A DNA stretch of 64,000 nt from Betaproteobacteria bacterium (GTDB taxonomy: Bacteria; Pseudomonadota; Gammaproteobacteria; Burkholderiales; Rhodocyclaceae), in contig JADJLT010000006.1 of NCBI GenBank assembly GCA_016709965.1, positions 1,054,001 to 1,118,000 on the forward strand. The letters run 5' to 3'. Of the stretch, positions 26,863 to 36,247 are shown one piece after another. Under the pieces are notes generated by a model. That model worked only from the letters and a program-made list of their open reading frames with translations, did no database searches and was not told where the DNA came from. The number at the start of each line of letters is the position of its first letter. Positions within the stretch are counted from its first letter, which is position 1. The translations under genes and the position numbers were made by a program.

Positions 26863-26937
26863 GGGAAAATCATGCAACACACATTCGGTGCAAGCCGCTG
26901 GCATGCCATCAAATGCGCGGTGCGGCTTCTGCATTTT

Positions 26938-28041
26938 CTATCCCCTTGCGTCACCCCAGCGCAACTTGCAACGGTCGTCACCGACATAGGTCGTGTCGCC
27001 ATTGCGATCCACGCAATATCGCGGTGAAACGATCATTTCTGAAAACTCCATGCCTTCACCGATACGGGTGTATTCGAACAATATGCTGCGGATAACCTTG
27101 GAGCCTCGACGCAAATGGCTTCCGTGGCCAATCCAGGCCGGGCCAATCACCGAGCAGCCTGGCTCGATCTTGACGCTTGAGCCAATATAGACCGGGCCGA
27201 CGATCTTGGTGCTATCCCAGCTAATCGAAGTATTGGGCCCAACCCAGATACCCGGTTGGATTTCCTTGCCTGGCATGTCCATCTGGGCAATTTCACCCTT
27301 CAAGATCCGCTGCAAGACAGACCAGTAATCCGTTAGCCGACCAATGTCGATCCAGTTGAAAAAGCGACTTTGCGCATAGAACGGCAAGCCTTTTTCAGCC
27401 AGCAAGGGAAAGAGCTGGCTACCAATGTCAAATTCAACGCCGGAAGGCACAAGGTCCAGAACCTGCGGTTCAAAAAGATAGATACCGGTACTGGCCAGAT
27501 TGGATTTGGCATTTTCCGGCAGCGGCTTTTCCTGAAAAGACTCAACCTTGCCGTCCTTGTCGGTCACCACAATGCCGTAATTTTGAACCTGGTCATTAGG
27601 CACCTCTAAAGCAACGACACTGGCCAATGCGCCCTTTGAGCGATGTTCGAACAAGGCCGCGCCGATATCGAGATCGATAATCGCATCACCACACATGACC
27701 AGTGTCGTCTCATCAAAGAACCCGCTGAAATCCTGAATGGCTTTCATCCCACCGGCTGAGCCCTTGGGCTTGGGCAGGATGTCGCCATGATCATAGACGC
27801 CCTCAAACGAGTATCCGATGTTCACGCCCCAACGCCGACCATCACCAAAATACTCTTCAATCTTCCGATGATGAAAGGCCACGTTGACCATGATGTCGGT
27901 GATCCCATAGCGAGCAAGGTGCTCGATCAGGTACTCCATCACCGGCTTGCCCAAAATCGGCACCATCGGCTTCGGCCAATCCTTGGTGAGCGGGCGAACC
28001 CGCGTTCCCTGGCCGGCTGCCAGAATCATTCCTTTAGCCAT
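26938..28041 (-). CDS. NDP-sugar nucleotidyltransferase with hexapeptide C-terminus (mannose-1-P guanylyltransferase-like)
   Basis: This 367-residue protein joins a nucleotidyl group to a sugar phosphate. The N-terminal signature GMILAAGQGTRVRPLTKDWPK starts at residue 4. MVNVAFHHRKIEEYF and FQEKPLPENAKSNLASTGIY follow. The C-terminal third (from about 250) is a left-handed beta-helix (WVGPNTSI, GPVYIGSSVKIEPG, GSHLRRGSKV). The start at 28041 lies 7 bases after the ugd stop and has GAGG upstream; longer frames run into ugd. Substrate is uncertain, as manC is already present; a further hexose-1-phosphate is possible. Confidence 0.82.
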   Translation of the reverse strand: MAKGMILAAGQGTRVRPLTKDWPKPMVPILGKPVMEYLIEHLARYGITDIMVNVAFHHRKIEEYFGDGRRWGVNIGYSFEGVYDHGDILPKPKGSAGGMKAIQDFSGFFDETTLVMCGDAIIDLDIGAALFEHRSKGALASVVALEVPNDQVQNYGIVVTDKDGKVESFQEKPLPENAKSNLASTGIYLFEPQVLDLVPSGVEFDIGSQLFPLLAEKGLPFYAQSRFFNWIDIGRLTDYWSVLQRILKGEIAQMDMPGKEIQPGIWVGPNTSISWDSTKIVGPVYIGSSVKIEPGCSVIGPAWIGHGSHLRRGSKVIRSILFEYTRIGEGMEFSEMIVSPRYCVDRNGDTTYVGDDRCKLRWGDARG

Positions 28042-28048
28042 GTTTGCC

Positions 28049-29368
28049 TCAGCGCCCGATTGCGAAGTACTCGATCCCTTGTTCACGCACAAGCTTGGGA
28101 TCATAAAGATTGCGCCCGTCAAAAATCACCGGGGCATTGAGTGCCTGCTTGATCGCCGTAAAGTCCGGGCTGCGGAACTCCTTCCATTCAGTGACGATGA
28201 TCAACGCATCCGCATCCTTGAGCGCATGCATGGGTGTTTCTGCGTACTTAAGGCGGGGCTCATCGCCATAGATACGTTGGGTTTCATGTATGGCAACCGG
28301 GTCATAGGCGCTGACTGTAGCGCCAGCCGCAAACAGGTCTGCAATCAGTTCGCGACTTGGCGCTTCGCGCATATCGTCGGTATTCGGCTTGAAGGCCAGG
28401 CCCCAGAGCGCAAAATGCTTGCCATTCAAATCGCCGAAACGAGCCTTGAGCTTGCTGCCAAGAATGTGTTTTTGCAGATCGTTGGCTTCCTCAACCGCGG
28501 TTAGCACCTTCAAAGTGATGCCGGCATCGTCTTTTGCTGTCTGAATCAGCGCTTTGACGTCCTTCGGGAAGCAGGAGCCGCCATAGCCGCAGCCGGGATA
28601 CAAGAAGTGATAACCAATGCGCGGGTCGGAGCCAATGCCTTGCCGAACCATTTCAATATCCGCACCAAGCACCTCGGCCAGATTAGCCAGTTCGTTCATG
28701 AAACTGATGCGCGTAGCCAGCATTGCGTTGGCCGCATATTTGGTTAGTTCGGCACTCTTGACGTCAGTGATGATCAAGCGTTCATGGTTGCGCTGGAATG
28801 GCGCATAAAGGGCGCGCATCAGGTGAATGGCGCGTTCTTCCTCTGCACCCACGACAATACGGTCCGGACGCATGAAGTCATCGACGGCGGCACCTTCTTT
28901 GAGGAATTCCGGATTGGAAACCACGCTGTAAGGAATATCGACGCCGCGCTTTTCCAACTCCTCGGCAATGGCCGCCTTGACCTTGGCTGCGGTGCCGACC
29001 GGTACGGTACTCTTGTCGACAATGACCTTGTAATCCGTCATCAGGCGACCAATATTGCGGGCAGCACCCAGCACATATTGCAGATCGGCCGAACCATCCT
29101 CATCCGGCGGCGTACCTACGGCAATGAACTGGATGGTGCCAAAGTGTGCCGCTTTCTCCACGTCTGTTGTGAAGTGCAAGCGCCCGGCTGCCACATTGCG
29201 GCGAACCATCTCCTGCAAACCCGGTTCAAAAATCGGGATGCCGCCATCTTCCAGAATCTTGATCTTGGCCGGGTCAATATCAAGGCACAACACATCGTTA
29301 CCCACTTCAGCCAGACAAGTGCCGCTGACCAGGCCAACATAGCCTGTTCCGATTACAGTGATTTTCAT
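28049..29368 (-). CDS. ugd: UDP-glucose 6-dehydrogenase
   Basis: This 439-residue enzyme makes UDP-glucuronic acid. It shows the NAD motif GTGYVGLVSG (residues 7-16), the substrate region FLKEGAAVDDFMRPDRIV and the catalytic Cys in GYGGSCFPKDV (about 262). The ATG at 29368 is chosen for the GGAG upstream and because it starts at MKITVIG, as in the family; the frame is open further upstream. Confidence 0.95.
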   Translation of the reverse strand: MKITVIGTGYVGLVSGTCLAEVGNDVLCLDIDPAKIKILEDGGIPIFEPGLQEMVRRNVAAGRLHFTTDVEKAAHFGTIQFIAVGTPPDEDGSADLQYVLGAARNIGRLMTDYKVIVDKSTVPVGTAAKVKAAIAEELEKRGVDIPYSVVSNPEFLKEGAAVDDFMRPDRIVVGAEEERAIHLMRALYAPFQRNHERLIITDVKSAELTKYAANAMLATRISFMNELANLAEVLGADIEMVRQGIGSDPRIGYHFLYPGCGYGGSCFPKDVKALIQTAKDDAGITLKVLTAVEEANDLQKHILGSKLKARFGDLNGKHFALWGLAFKPNTDDMREAPSRELIADLFAAGATVSAYDPVAIHETQRIYGDEPRLKYAETPMHALKDADALIIVTEWKEFRSPDFTAIKQALNAPVIFDGRNLYDPKLVREQGIEYFAIGR

Positions 29369-29445
29369 ATCAAAACACTCCAATAAAAAATTGATGCGCA
29401 ACAGCACCCGGCGGCACAGCCGCAAAAGTCATATGGGGTATTGCC

Positions 29446-30588
29446 TTAACGATGATCTGGATTCTTGACAGAACGATGCGCATCCCAGGCAACATTGACC
29501 AGATTGCGCATGCGTTCCCGGAAAACTTCCGGAGAAAAACGTTCTGCATTGCGTCGGCAGGTTCGTGCATCAAGCGCAATAGGCAAAGATTCGAATTGAC
29601 GTACCGCTTCGCAAATCGCTGCAGTTGTTTGCTCGTAATAAAAGAGCCCTGTTCGGTCTTCACCTTGAGAATTTATTGTTTCCAGCGCGCCGCCCTTGCC
29701 ATAAGCAATCACTGGCGTACCGCAAGCCTGTGCCTCTACAGGGGTAATCCCGAAATCCTCTTCAGCAGCAAACACAAACGCTTTGGCGCGTTGCATATGA
29801 TCAATCAACACCTCAGTGGATTGATACCCTAATAGCGTGACATTCGACGTGGCCGCCGCCTTGGCCTTTTCAAATTCCGGCCCCTCGCCAATAACAATCA
29901 GGCGTTTCCCGGGCATTTGCGCGAAGGCCTCTACAATCAGCGGAATTTTCTTGTATGGCACCATGCGCGAAGCCGTAAAGTAAAAATCTTCCTTTTCTTC
30001 CCGCATGATGAAGCGGGCCACATCGACGGGTGGGTAGATAACCTCAGCATCACGGCGGTAAACCTTCTGGATACGTCGGGCGATGAAGCGTGAATTTGCC
30101 GCATAGACATCAACGCCGTTCGCCGTGCGCAGATCCCACAAGCGCATGTAGTGCAAGATTGCTCGTGCCAAAAAGCCCTTGATCCCCCGCACCAGGCCTG
30201 ATTCAGCAAGATATTGATGCTGTAAATCCCAAGCATAGCGAATCGGCGAATGCACATAACTAACATGGAGCTGGTCCGGCCCTGTCAGCACGCCTTTGGC
30301 CACAGCATGGCTGGACGAAATGACCAGGTCATAAGCAGACAAATCCAGCTGCTCGATTGCGATTGGCATCAACGGTAAATAATTTCGGTATTGTGTCCGC
30401 GCCTTAGGCATACGCTGCAAGAATGTCGTCGTAGCATGCTTCCCCTTGACGAAATGACGTTTGTCATCCGGCAAGAAATCCACCACCGAAAACAGATCGG
30501 CTTCAGGCCATATCTCGAAAATCTGCTCCAACACTTTTTCTGCACCGGCATAGACGGTCAGCCAGTCGTGAATAACAGCGACCTTCAT
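29446..30588 (-). CDS. Glycosyltransferase, GT4 family
   Basis: This 380-residue GT-B enzyme adds a sugar to the lipid-linked repeat unit at the cytoplasmic face. The N-terminus MKVAVIHDWLTVYAGAEKVL is typical of acceptor-binding GT4 domains, and the C-terminal half shows EEDFGITPVEAQACGTPVIAY, the EX7E donor motif. The start overlaps the stop of the upstream gene (ATGA). The sugar cannot be told from sequence. Confidence 0.88.
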   Translation of the reverse strand: MKVAVIHDWLTVYAGAEKVLEQIFEIWPEADLFSVVDFLPDDKRHFVKGKHATTTFLQRMPKARTQYRNYLPLMPIAIEQLDLSAYDLVISSSHAVAKGVLTGPDQLHVSYVHSPIRYAWDLQHQYLAESGLVRGIKGFLARAILHYMRLWDLRTANGVDVYAANSRFIARRIQKVYRRDAEVIYPPVDVARFIMREEKEDFYFTASRMVPYKKIPLIVEAFAQMPGKRLIVIGEGPEFEKAKAAATSNVTLLGYQSTEVLIDHMQRAKAFVFAAEEDFGITPVEAQACGTPVIAYGKGGALETINSQGEDRTGLFYYEQTTAAICEAVRQFESLPIALDARTCRRNAERFSPEVFRERMRNLVNVAWDAHRSVKNPDHR

Positions 30589-31799
30589 CTCGCGGCACTT
30601 TCTTTCAAATGACTCCCCGCAGAACATGTAGCGGGAAGCAAACGCAGCATGCGCTCAGTCCGGCGTTCATAAGTTTGTTCCAATGCCAGCTCCAATCGCT
30701 TCTCAAGTGGGGCAGCGTCATGGCGTAAGGCAGCCTCTACCCCCGCCACAAAATCAGCATGACTTGACGCAATGTAGGCAACGTCGCCATGTCCCTGCAG
30801 CGCATGTAATGCTGTCGAAACAACCGGAAGTCCGGCAGCAAGATATTCGAAGAACTTCATCGGGAACATGGATCGGGTGTACTCATTCAGCATGCAAGGC
30901 AAAATTGCCACATCGAATCCCTTCAGACATGCAGGCAGATCCGAATAATCTCTGGGGCCGAGGAAGTGAACATTTGGCAACGACTCAAGTATCGAAACGT
31001 TGGTATGCGGATCACCTTCTCCAACCTTCCCGATCAGTGCAATTGACCACTCAGGGTGTTGCTGTGCCATATTCTTGAGCAGATCAAAATCGACCTTGTA
31101 AGAACTAATCGCGCCAACAAAACCTACGACAGGCTGGGGCAGGGCGGCAATATCGGCCGGCACAACTGTTGCGCTATCACGCGCTTTGGCAAAATGTCCG
31201 AAATCAGCGACGTTCGAAAAATAATGTGTATTCGGATTAAACACCCGACGGCTTTCCAGTAAATATTCTGCCGTCACAAAAACCACGTCAGCCTTCTTAA
31301 CCAGAGCAGTATCCGCTGCCTCAATCTGTGCAACAGGCATTCCCGGCTGCGCCTTGATCTCGTCGACGCAGTGATAGACCGTGCAAGCAAAGCGCTCGTT
31401 CGAGAAAAACTCCAAGGTCATCGGGTTGTACGTCCACATCACATCCGACGAAATACCATGGCGCCACATCCAGAAACGCAAGCCAGCTGCCAATAGCAAC
31501 TTGTTAAATCCACGAACCCAGCCATAACGTTGCAGGGGAATAACCAAGGGTGACCAAACCCAAAGGTTTTCACGAACAGCGCTAGCCGGCCTCAAGCCCT
31601 TTTTCAATCGACGCCAGATGCGCCCCAGGTCCTGAGCGGTTGCGGACGGTTGCCGCAAACCGATGGAGTCGACGTAAAGTACCCGATAGCCCCGGCGCGC
31701 CAGTTCGCATGCAACGTGCTGCTTGTTTGTCCAGAAAGGATTGTCCCAATCCGCTGTTGAGAGGAGGACTACATCACGTGAACCAAATTTATTTTTCAT
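30585..31799 (-). CDS. Glycosyltransferase, TuaH/GT4-like
   Basis: This 404-residue GT-B enzyme has N-terminal VLLSTADWDNPFWTNKQHVA and C-terminal FPMKFFEYLAAGLPVVST, the donor-site motif. It resembles the teichuronic acid transferase TuaH type. ATG at 31799 is used; a TTG four codons upstream is an alternative. It follows the acyltransferase after 61 bases. Confidence 0.85.
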   Translation of the reverse strand: MKNKFGSRDVVLLSTADWDNPFWTNKQHVACELARRGYRVLYVDSIGLRQPSATAQDLGRIWRRLKKGLRPASAVRENLWVWSPLVIPLQRYGWVRGFNKLLLAAGLRFWMWRHGISSDVMWTYNPMTLEFFSNERFACTVYHCVDEIKAQPGMPVAQIEAADTALVKKADVVFVTAEYLLESRRVFNPNTHYFSNVADFGHFAKARDSATVVPADIAALPQPVVGFVGAISSYKVDFDLLKNMAQQHPEWSIALIGKVGEGDPHTNVSILESLPNVHFLGPRDYSDLPACLKGFDVAILPCMLNEYTRSMFPMKFFEYLAAGLPVVSTALHALQGHGDVAYIASSHADFVAGVEAALRHDAAPLEKRLELALEQTYERRTERMLRLLPATCSAGSHLKESAAR

Positions 31800-31860
31800 G
31801 CTGAATCGCAATTTTCATATCGTAATGTGGGGCTGCAAGTTAGCTAAAGCACCTAAGTTG

Positions 31861-32442
31861 CTAATTGCTTTGCGATGGGGCAATTGAGCGCAGCATTTTT
31901 AATGGATTTCCACCATAAACATGTGCCTCATCGAGTGTGCCTTTCGTCAAAAAATTGGCGCCAACAACTACATTTCGGCAAATTTGAGTACCGCGAGTAA
32001 TCACGGTATTTGCCCCAATCCAAACGTTCTCGCCTAATGAAACAGCTGTTCGTTTATATCCTTGCTCGGAAAACGGGATATCCAGTCTGTCAAATGCATG
32101 GTCGGAGTCGAAAATGCACACCCCAGAACCAAACATACAGTGCGCACCTATAAAAATATTTTCATGTGTCACAACTGTGCAGTTTCTATTGAAGAAGACA
32201 CCTTCTCCCACATTCAAAATGCCCCCCGAAGCAGTCAATTCGCAACCGTCAGCTACATAAATACGCTTTCCGGAATGGGCAAATTTTATTTTACCGCCTC
32301 CTGATACATGAATTTTTACACTCGGCGCGAAATATGTACGGAATATGTTTATATCAAGCGAGTCCCTGAAATGGATTTTAAGTAATATATTTCTGATTAA
32401 TCCAAGTGCAAATTTTGGACGAAGGATTTTGAATAAATTCAT
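31861..32442 (-). CDS. Hexapeptide-repeat acyltransferase (putative polysaccharide O-acetyltransferase)
   Basis: This 193-residue left-handed beta-helix protein shows the hexad pattern GKRIYVADGCEL, IFIGAHCMFGSG, VWIGANTVITRG and VVVGANFLTKG. A catalytic His lies in FDSDHAFDRLD. Such proteins acetylate sugars of the repeat unit. The DNA here is clearly AT-richer than the flanking operon, continuing into the flippase gene, which suggests acquisition from a lower-GC source. Confidence 0.85.
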   Translation of the reverse strand: MNLFKILRPKFALGLIRNILLKIHFRDSLDINIFRTYFAPSVKIHVSGGGKIKFAHSGKRIYVADGCELTASGGILNVGEGVFFNRNCTVVTHENIFIGAHCMFGSGVCIFDSDHAFDRLDIPFSEQGYKRTAVSLGENVWIGANTVITRGTQICRNVVVGANFLTKGTLDEAHVYGGNPLKMLRSIAPSQSN

Positions 32443-32471
32443 GATTGGCTTTTCGGTAATTTTATATTCAG

Positions 32472-33956
32472 CTAAATTTTATTTTTATTTTTAATTAACG
32501 AGATTGCCTCGATGGCCGTACGGCGGTGCCATGGTAATGCAATAAAAAATATTGCCCAAAATAAAATAGCAAATGATACTGATGACCATATGTTTTTTTG
32601 ATTGAAATTTATCAGTATTTCGGCTGAAAAAACATATGAAATGGCAATCAAAATTAGGCTGAATATTTCGAGGCCAAGTTCTCGAAATACCTCCATTCTC
32701 CAGAGAATGAAACTGCCAAAAACAAGACCCTGGAGTGCGGCAGCAGCCCCTAGAACGGAAATTCCAAAAGATGACTGACCAAAAAGCAAGGTGGTTACGC
32801 TAAAGGCAACTCCCAAAAGACTTGCGATCAATGCTCCAGTATTTTGTCCTCGTGCGGACATAAATTTAGCGCCAGCATACCCAAGTAATTGCCCCCAGAT
32901 GCCAATAGCCATGCCGGAAAGAATTTGAGCCGTAACGTCGACAGAATGAGAACCAAAGGCGCCACGTTCAAATATAATTGCAACGATTAAATTTGCATTC
33001 ACATACAGTAGAGCCGAAAGCGGAATGCCCACATAAAGTAGTGCCCTAAATGCCAAAATTTTAGCTTTTCTGAATGCTTCTACATTCATGCTTGCCATAG
33101 TCGAAAGCCCAGCTAAGCCGAAAGGCATTGCGACTAAAATTATTAATGTTTCAGTGATAAATCGGGCGTAGTCGACAGCTACCATCGCATCTTCACTTAC
33201 TAATGAAGCAACGCGTCTTTCTATTATTCCATTAATTTGGAATGCTATGGGAATCCAAATTAATATCCTGAATGCCTTAAATATTTCAATAAGCGCAGAC
33301 TTGATTTCAGGTGATAAAAACCAAACTAAGCGCAATGTCAAACCTTCATCCAAGATGACGCGCCTACCAATAATAAAAAGTACTGCAAATGATGTTACGA
33401 AACCAACAGCAATCATGTTTGGTTTACCTAACCACATGGCCGCAAGTGTCCCGAGTATCAATCCAAGACTTTGGATTGATGCACGAGATGCGCTAAGTCC
33501 ACCACGCCCCATCGCTAAATCAACTGAAGCGAACAACCCCGACACCACATAAGCCGGCAGCGCCAGCGCCAGTACTTGCAGCATGGCTGTCGCGACTTGC
33601 CGGCGCTCAGCATCGAACCCTGGGGCCAGTGCGGCTACCCAGAGATCTGCTCCGACAAAAAGCCCGATGGCAACAATGATTGATATCAGTAAAAGAACGG
33701 TATAGAGCCCCGAAAACAGGGCGGCTGCGCGATGGGGTTCAGTTTCGCGCTGTGCGGAATACTTTGGAGTAAATGCACCATTGATCGATTCAGAGACAAA
33801 ACCATGCAGCGGAATCAGGAAGGCGGACTGCGCCAGACGAAATGCAGAGGCCACAGCGCCGGTGCCAAATAGCCAGGCAAAGATCAACTCACGCAACACA
33901 CCGAGTAGCTTGCCGACCATGCCGCCAAGAAGGAGCACCCGCACGACTTTGAACAT
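32472..33956 (-). CDS. MurJ/MviN-like lipid-linked polysaccharide flippase
   Basis: This 494-residue protein has about 13-14 membrane helices throughout and the N-terminal signature VGKLLGVLRELIFAWLFGTG of the MOP exporter superfamily (MurJ branch). It presumably moves the lipid-linked repeat unit across the inner membrane, the Wzx role in this locus, because no other flippase is present. It starts 3 bases after the preceding glycosyltransferase. The 3' two thirds are AT-rich, the 5' end less so. Confidence 0.85.
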   Translation of the reverse strand: MFKVVRVLLLGGMVGKLLGVLRELIFAWLFGTGAVASAFRLAQSAFLIPLHGFVSESINGAFTPKYSAQRETEPHRAAALFSGLYTVLLLISIIVAIGLFVGADLWVAALAPGFDAERRQVATAMLQVLALALPAYVVSGLFASVDLAMGRGGLSASRASIQSLGLILGTLAAMWLGKPNMIAVGFVTSFAVLFIIGRRVILDEGLTLRLVWFLSPEIKSALIEIFKAFRILIWIPIAFQINGIIERRVASLVSEDAMVAVDYARFITETLIILVAMPFGLAGLSTMASMNVEAFRKAKILAFRALLYVGIPLSALLYVNANLIVAIIFERGAFGSHSVDVTAQILSGMAIGIWGQLLGYAGAKFMSARGQNTGALIASLLGVAFSVTTLLFGQSSFGISVLGAAAALQGLVFGSFILWRMEVFRELGLEIFSLILIAISYVFSAEILINFNQKNIWSSVSFAILFWAIFFIALPWHRRTAIEAISLIKNKNKI

Positions 33957-33959
33957 TGA

Positions 33960-35135
33960 TCAACGAACTCCTTGTGGCAGGAGCAGATCGAGATATTGCC
34001 GGGCGCACGCGGAAAGGGAGTAGCCGGGCGTCAGCAGAGACACAGGTGCCGCTCCTTTGAGCAAGGCGTCATGGAGCGCTGAGCTGAACGTGGGTATGTC
34101 TCGCGGGTCTGCATAGGAAATGGGAAACGTCGGATCGAAAACGGGCCGGGTATGTTCGGAGCACACGGGGTACAGACCGGATGCAAGAGCTTCCAGTACG
34201 TTCATTGGTAGGCCTTCCTGACGTAACGTTGGGAAAACGAATGCATCGCCGGCAGCCAGGAGCGGCGAAACTCGCTCTCTGGATATTGGCCCAGTAAAGT
34301 GAACGTTTTGTTCGCATCCCAGATCAGAACTTAGCGACTGGAGTCGCGCCAAGTCTTCACCACCGCCGATCACCAGGAGCCGTGCTTCATCGATTTTATG
34401 TGACAGCTGTTGAAATGCTCTCAATGCAACCTCGCCACCTTTTTGCGGGTGTAGGCGGGCTGCAAATACGGCTACACGAGCGTTTTCTGACCAGCCAAGT
34501 GCAGTGCGTTCTCGCTGTCGGCAGGCGGGGTCGGGAGAGAATACGTGCTCATCAACGCCATTTCGAATCAGGGCTGTTGGCGCATTGCCTTTCATCCATT
34601 TGACTGGTGGGCTGTTGAATTGGGTCTGGAGAACATCGCCAACCAAGGCGATATGATCAAAATCTCGGTAGATGCCGGCATCCTTGAACAACCAGTAGAA
34701 ATTGCGCACGGATTTGGCCCATTGTATTGGCCTGCCCGTACGCCATTTCGAGACAAATTCGCCCCAGGAGGTGCCGTGAGCCTGAAATACAAAATTGGTA
34801 TCTGGATTATGATTGCGGCCACTTGCAATTGCTGCGCCGGCAGAGCTGATGCTTAAAACACCGTCAATTTTCCCGGTGGGTAATAGCTTGAACCATTGGG
34901 CAGATGCTTGCCACCAGCGACTATCACAGCGCTCAGGGCGCGTTCCTTCAAGCGGTATTACATGGACGCCATCTGCAACGAAAGGGTTTTTTTTTCCCGG
35001 AATACTGGTGGTGATGACTGTAACCTTGTGACCGAGCCGGGCAAATTCACGAAACAAATCCCATGCAATTGCCTGCATGCCGCCGATGCTGTGAAAGGGC
35101 AGGGTGCGCGCAACGCCTAGAATGTGTTGCGTCAT
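33960..35135 (-). CDS. Glycosyltransferase, GT4 family
   Basis: This 391-residue GT-B enzyme has the N-terminal region LPFHSIGGMQAIAWDLFREF with the glycine-rich acceptor loop, and the C-terminal PTLRQEGLPMNVLEALASG donor motif. Its start overlaps the stop of the upstream transferase by 4 bases. Sugar specificity is unknown. Confidence 0.9.
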   Translation of the reverse strand: MTQHILGVARTLPFHSIGGMQAIAWDLFREFARLGHKVTVITTSIPGKKNPFVADGVHVIPLEGTRPERCDSRWWQASAQWFKLLPTGKIDGVLSISSAGAAIASGRNHNPDTNFVFQAHGTSWGEFVSKWRTGRPIQWAKSVRNFYWLFKDAGIYRDFDHIALVGDVLQTQFNSPPVKWMKGNAPTALIRNGVDEHVFSPDPACRQRERTALGWSENARVAVFAARLHPQKGGEVALRAFQQLSHKIDEARLLVIGGGEDLARLQSLSSDLGCEQNVHFTGPISRERVSPLLAAGDAFVFPTLRQEGLPMNVLEALASGLYPVCSEHTRPVFDPTFPISYADPRDIPTFSSALHDALLKGAAPVSLLTPGYSLSACARQYLDLLLPQGVR

Positions 35136-36247
35136 TGAAGCGCAGTCCGGTAGATTTCAATCAATGTTCGAGATTGTTTGACGATGTCGAATTCCTGCTC
35201 AACCATCTGGCGAGCTTGAATACCCATGCGCGCTCTCAGTCCTTGATCTCTGAGCAGAGAGAACATTGCATCGGCGAGCGCTGGTACATCTCTTTCTGGC
35301 ACTAGTATTCCTGTTTGACCATCTCGAACTGCTTCCGGAATTCCGCCATGCCGGGTAGCTACCGTGGGCACACCCGTCGCAGCAGCTTCGAGCAATACCA
35401 TGCCGAGTCCTTCGGCATCGCCATTGGCGGCAGTTACGCTTGGCAGCACTAGCGCGCTTGATTCCATCAACTGTCGTCGTACTTCGGCATGTGGCTGGAC
35501 GCCGAGAAAGGAAACCCGATCATCAACACCGAGTTCAGCAGCTAATTTTTGCAGTGATTCAAGTAGCGGGCCACCACCAAGTATGTTCAGCCGTGCTTCA
35601 GGGATGTGTTTGACTACTTGGGCAAAGGCACGAATGAGGTAGTTGGTACCTTTCTTTTCGACAAGGCGGGCAACGTGGAGCAGATTGGGCTGGGTGTTCT
35701 GGCCATTGGCAGGTTTAAAGGCATTGGTGTCGACATTAATGAAATGTTTTCGAATTTTCAATTCGGGAAACCCGGCCTTTAGCGCCTGGTTGCGCATGAA
35801 ATCCGATACACAAATGAAAACCTCGCAGTCGTTTTTCAATTTTTGTTGAAAAAGAGCGTAGCGCATGAGCGATGGACTGCCTGATTTCAAAAAATCGGTT
35901 CGCTTCGTCGTGATGTCAAAACCATGCAAGGTGGTGAGCAGTGGAATTTCAAGTTGTCTGGCGATTGCATTGGCATAGAGCGCATCGACCGCAAAGTGGG
36001 CGTGAATCAGTGTCGCGCCGAACTTGCGTGCCGGAGCAATAAAAGATGACACGTCACCTGTCCCTACCATGCGCAGCGTTTGCAGTTTTGATAAATGCGG
36101 ACTGTAGTGGTTTAGACGGGCATCAGGCTTGCCAAACAATTTTCGCCCCATCAAGAGTGCGGCAGTATCGGGCAATGCTGCGGTTTGTTCGGTAATGAAT
36201 GTTTCAGAGGGCTTGAATAGCTGCATTCTGAAGATGATGGGCTTCAA
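35132..36247 (-). CDS. Glycosyltransferase, GT4 family
   Basis: This 371-residue GT-B enzyme has N-terminal LFKPSETFITEQTAAL and HAHFAVDALYANAIA, and C-terminal GDAEGLGMVLLEAAATGVP, the EX7E motif. It resembles the colanic acid transferase WcaL type. It overlaps its upstream neighbour, the polymerase gene, by 4 bases. Confidence 0.9.
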   Translation of the reverse strand: MKPIIFRMQLFKPSETFITEQTAALPDTAALLMGRKLFGKPDARLNHYSPHLSKLQTLRMVGTGDVSSFIAPARKFGATLIHAHFAVDALYANAIARQLEIPLLTTLHGFDITTKRTDFLKSGSPSLMRYALFQQKLKNDCEVFICVSDFMRNQALKAGFPELKIRKHFINVDTNAFKPANGQNTQPNLLHVARLVEKKGTNYLIRAFAQVVKHIPEARLNILGGGPLLESLQKLAAELGVDDRVSFLGVQPHAEVRRQLMESSALVLPSVTAANGDAEGLGMVLLEAAATGVPTVATRHGGIPEAVRDGQTGILVPERDVPALADAMFSLLRDQGLRARMGIQARQMVEQEFDIVKQSRTLIEIYRTALQ

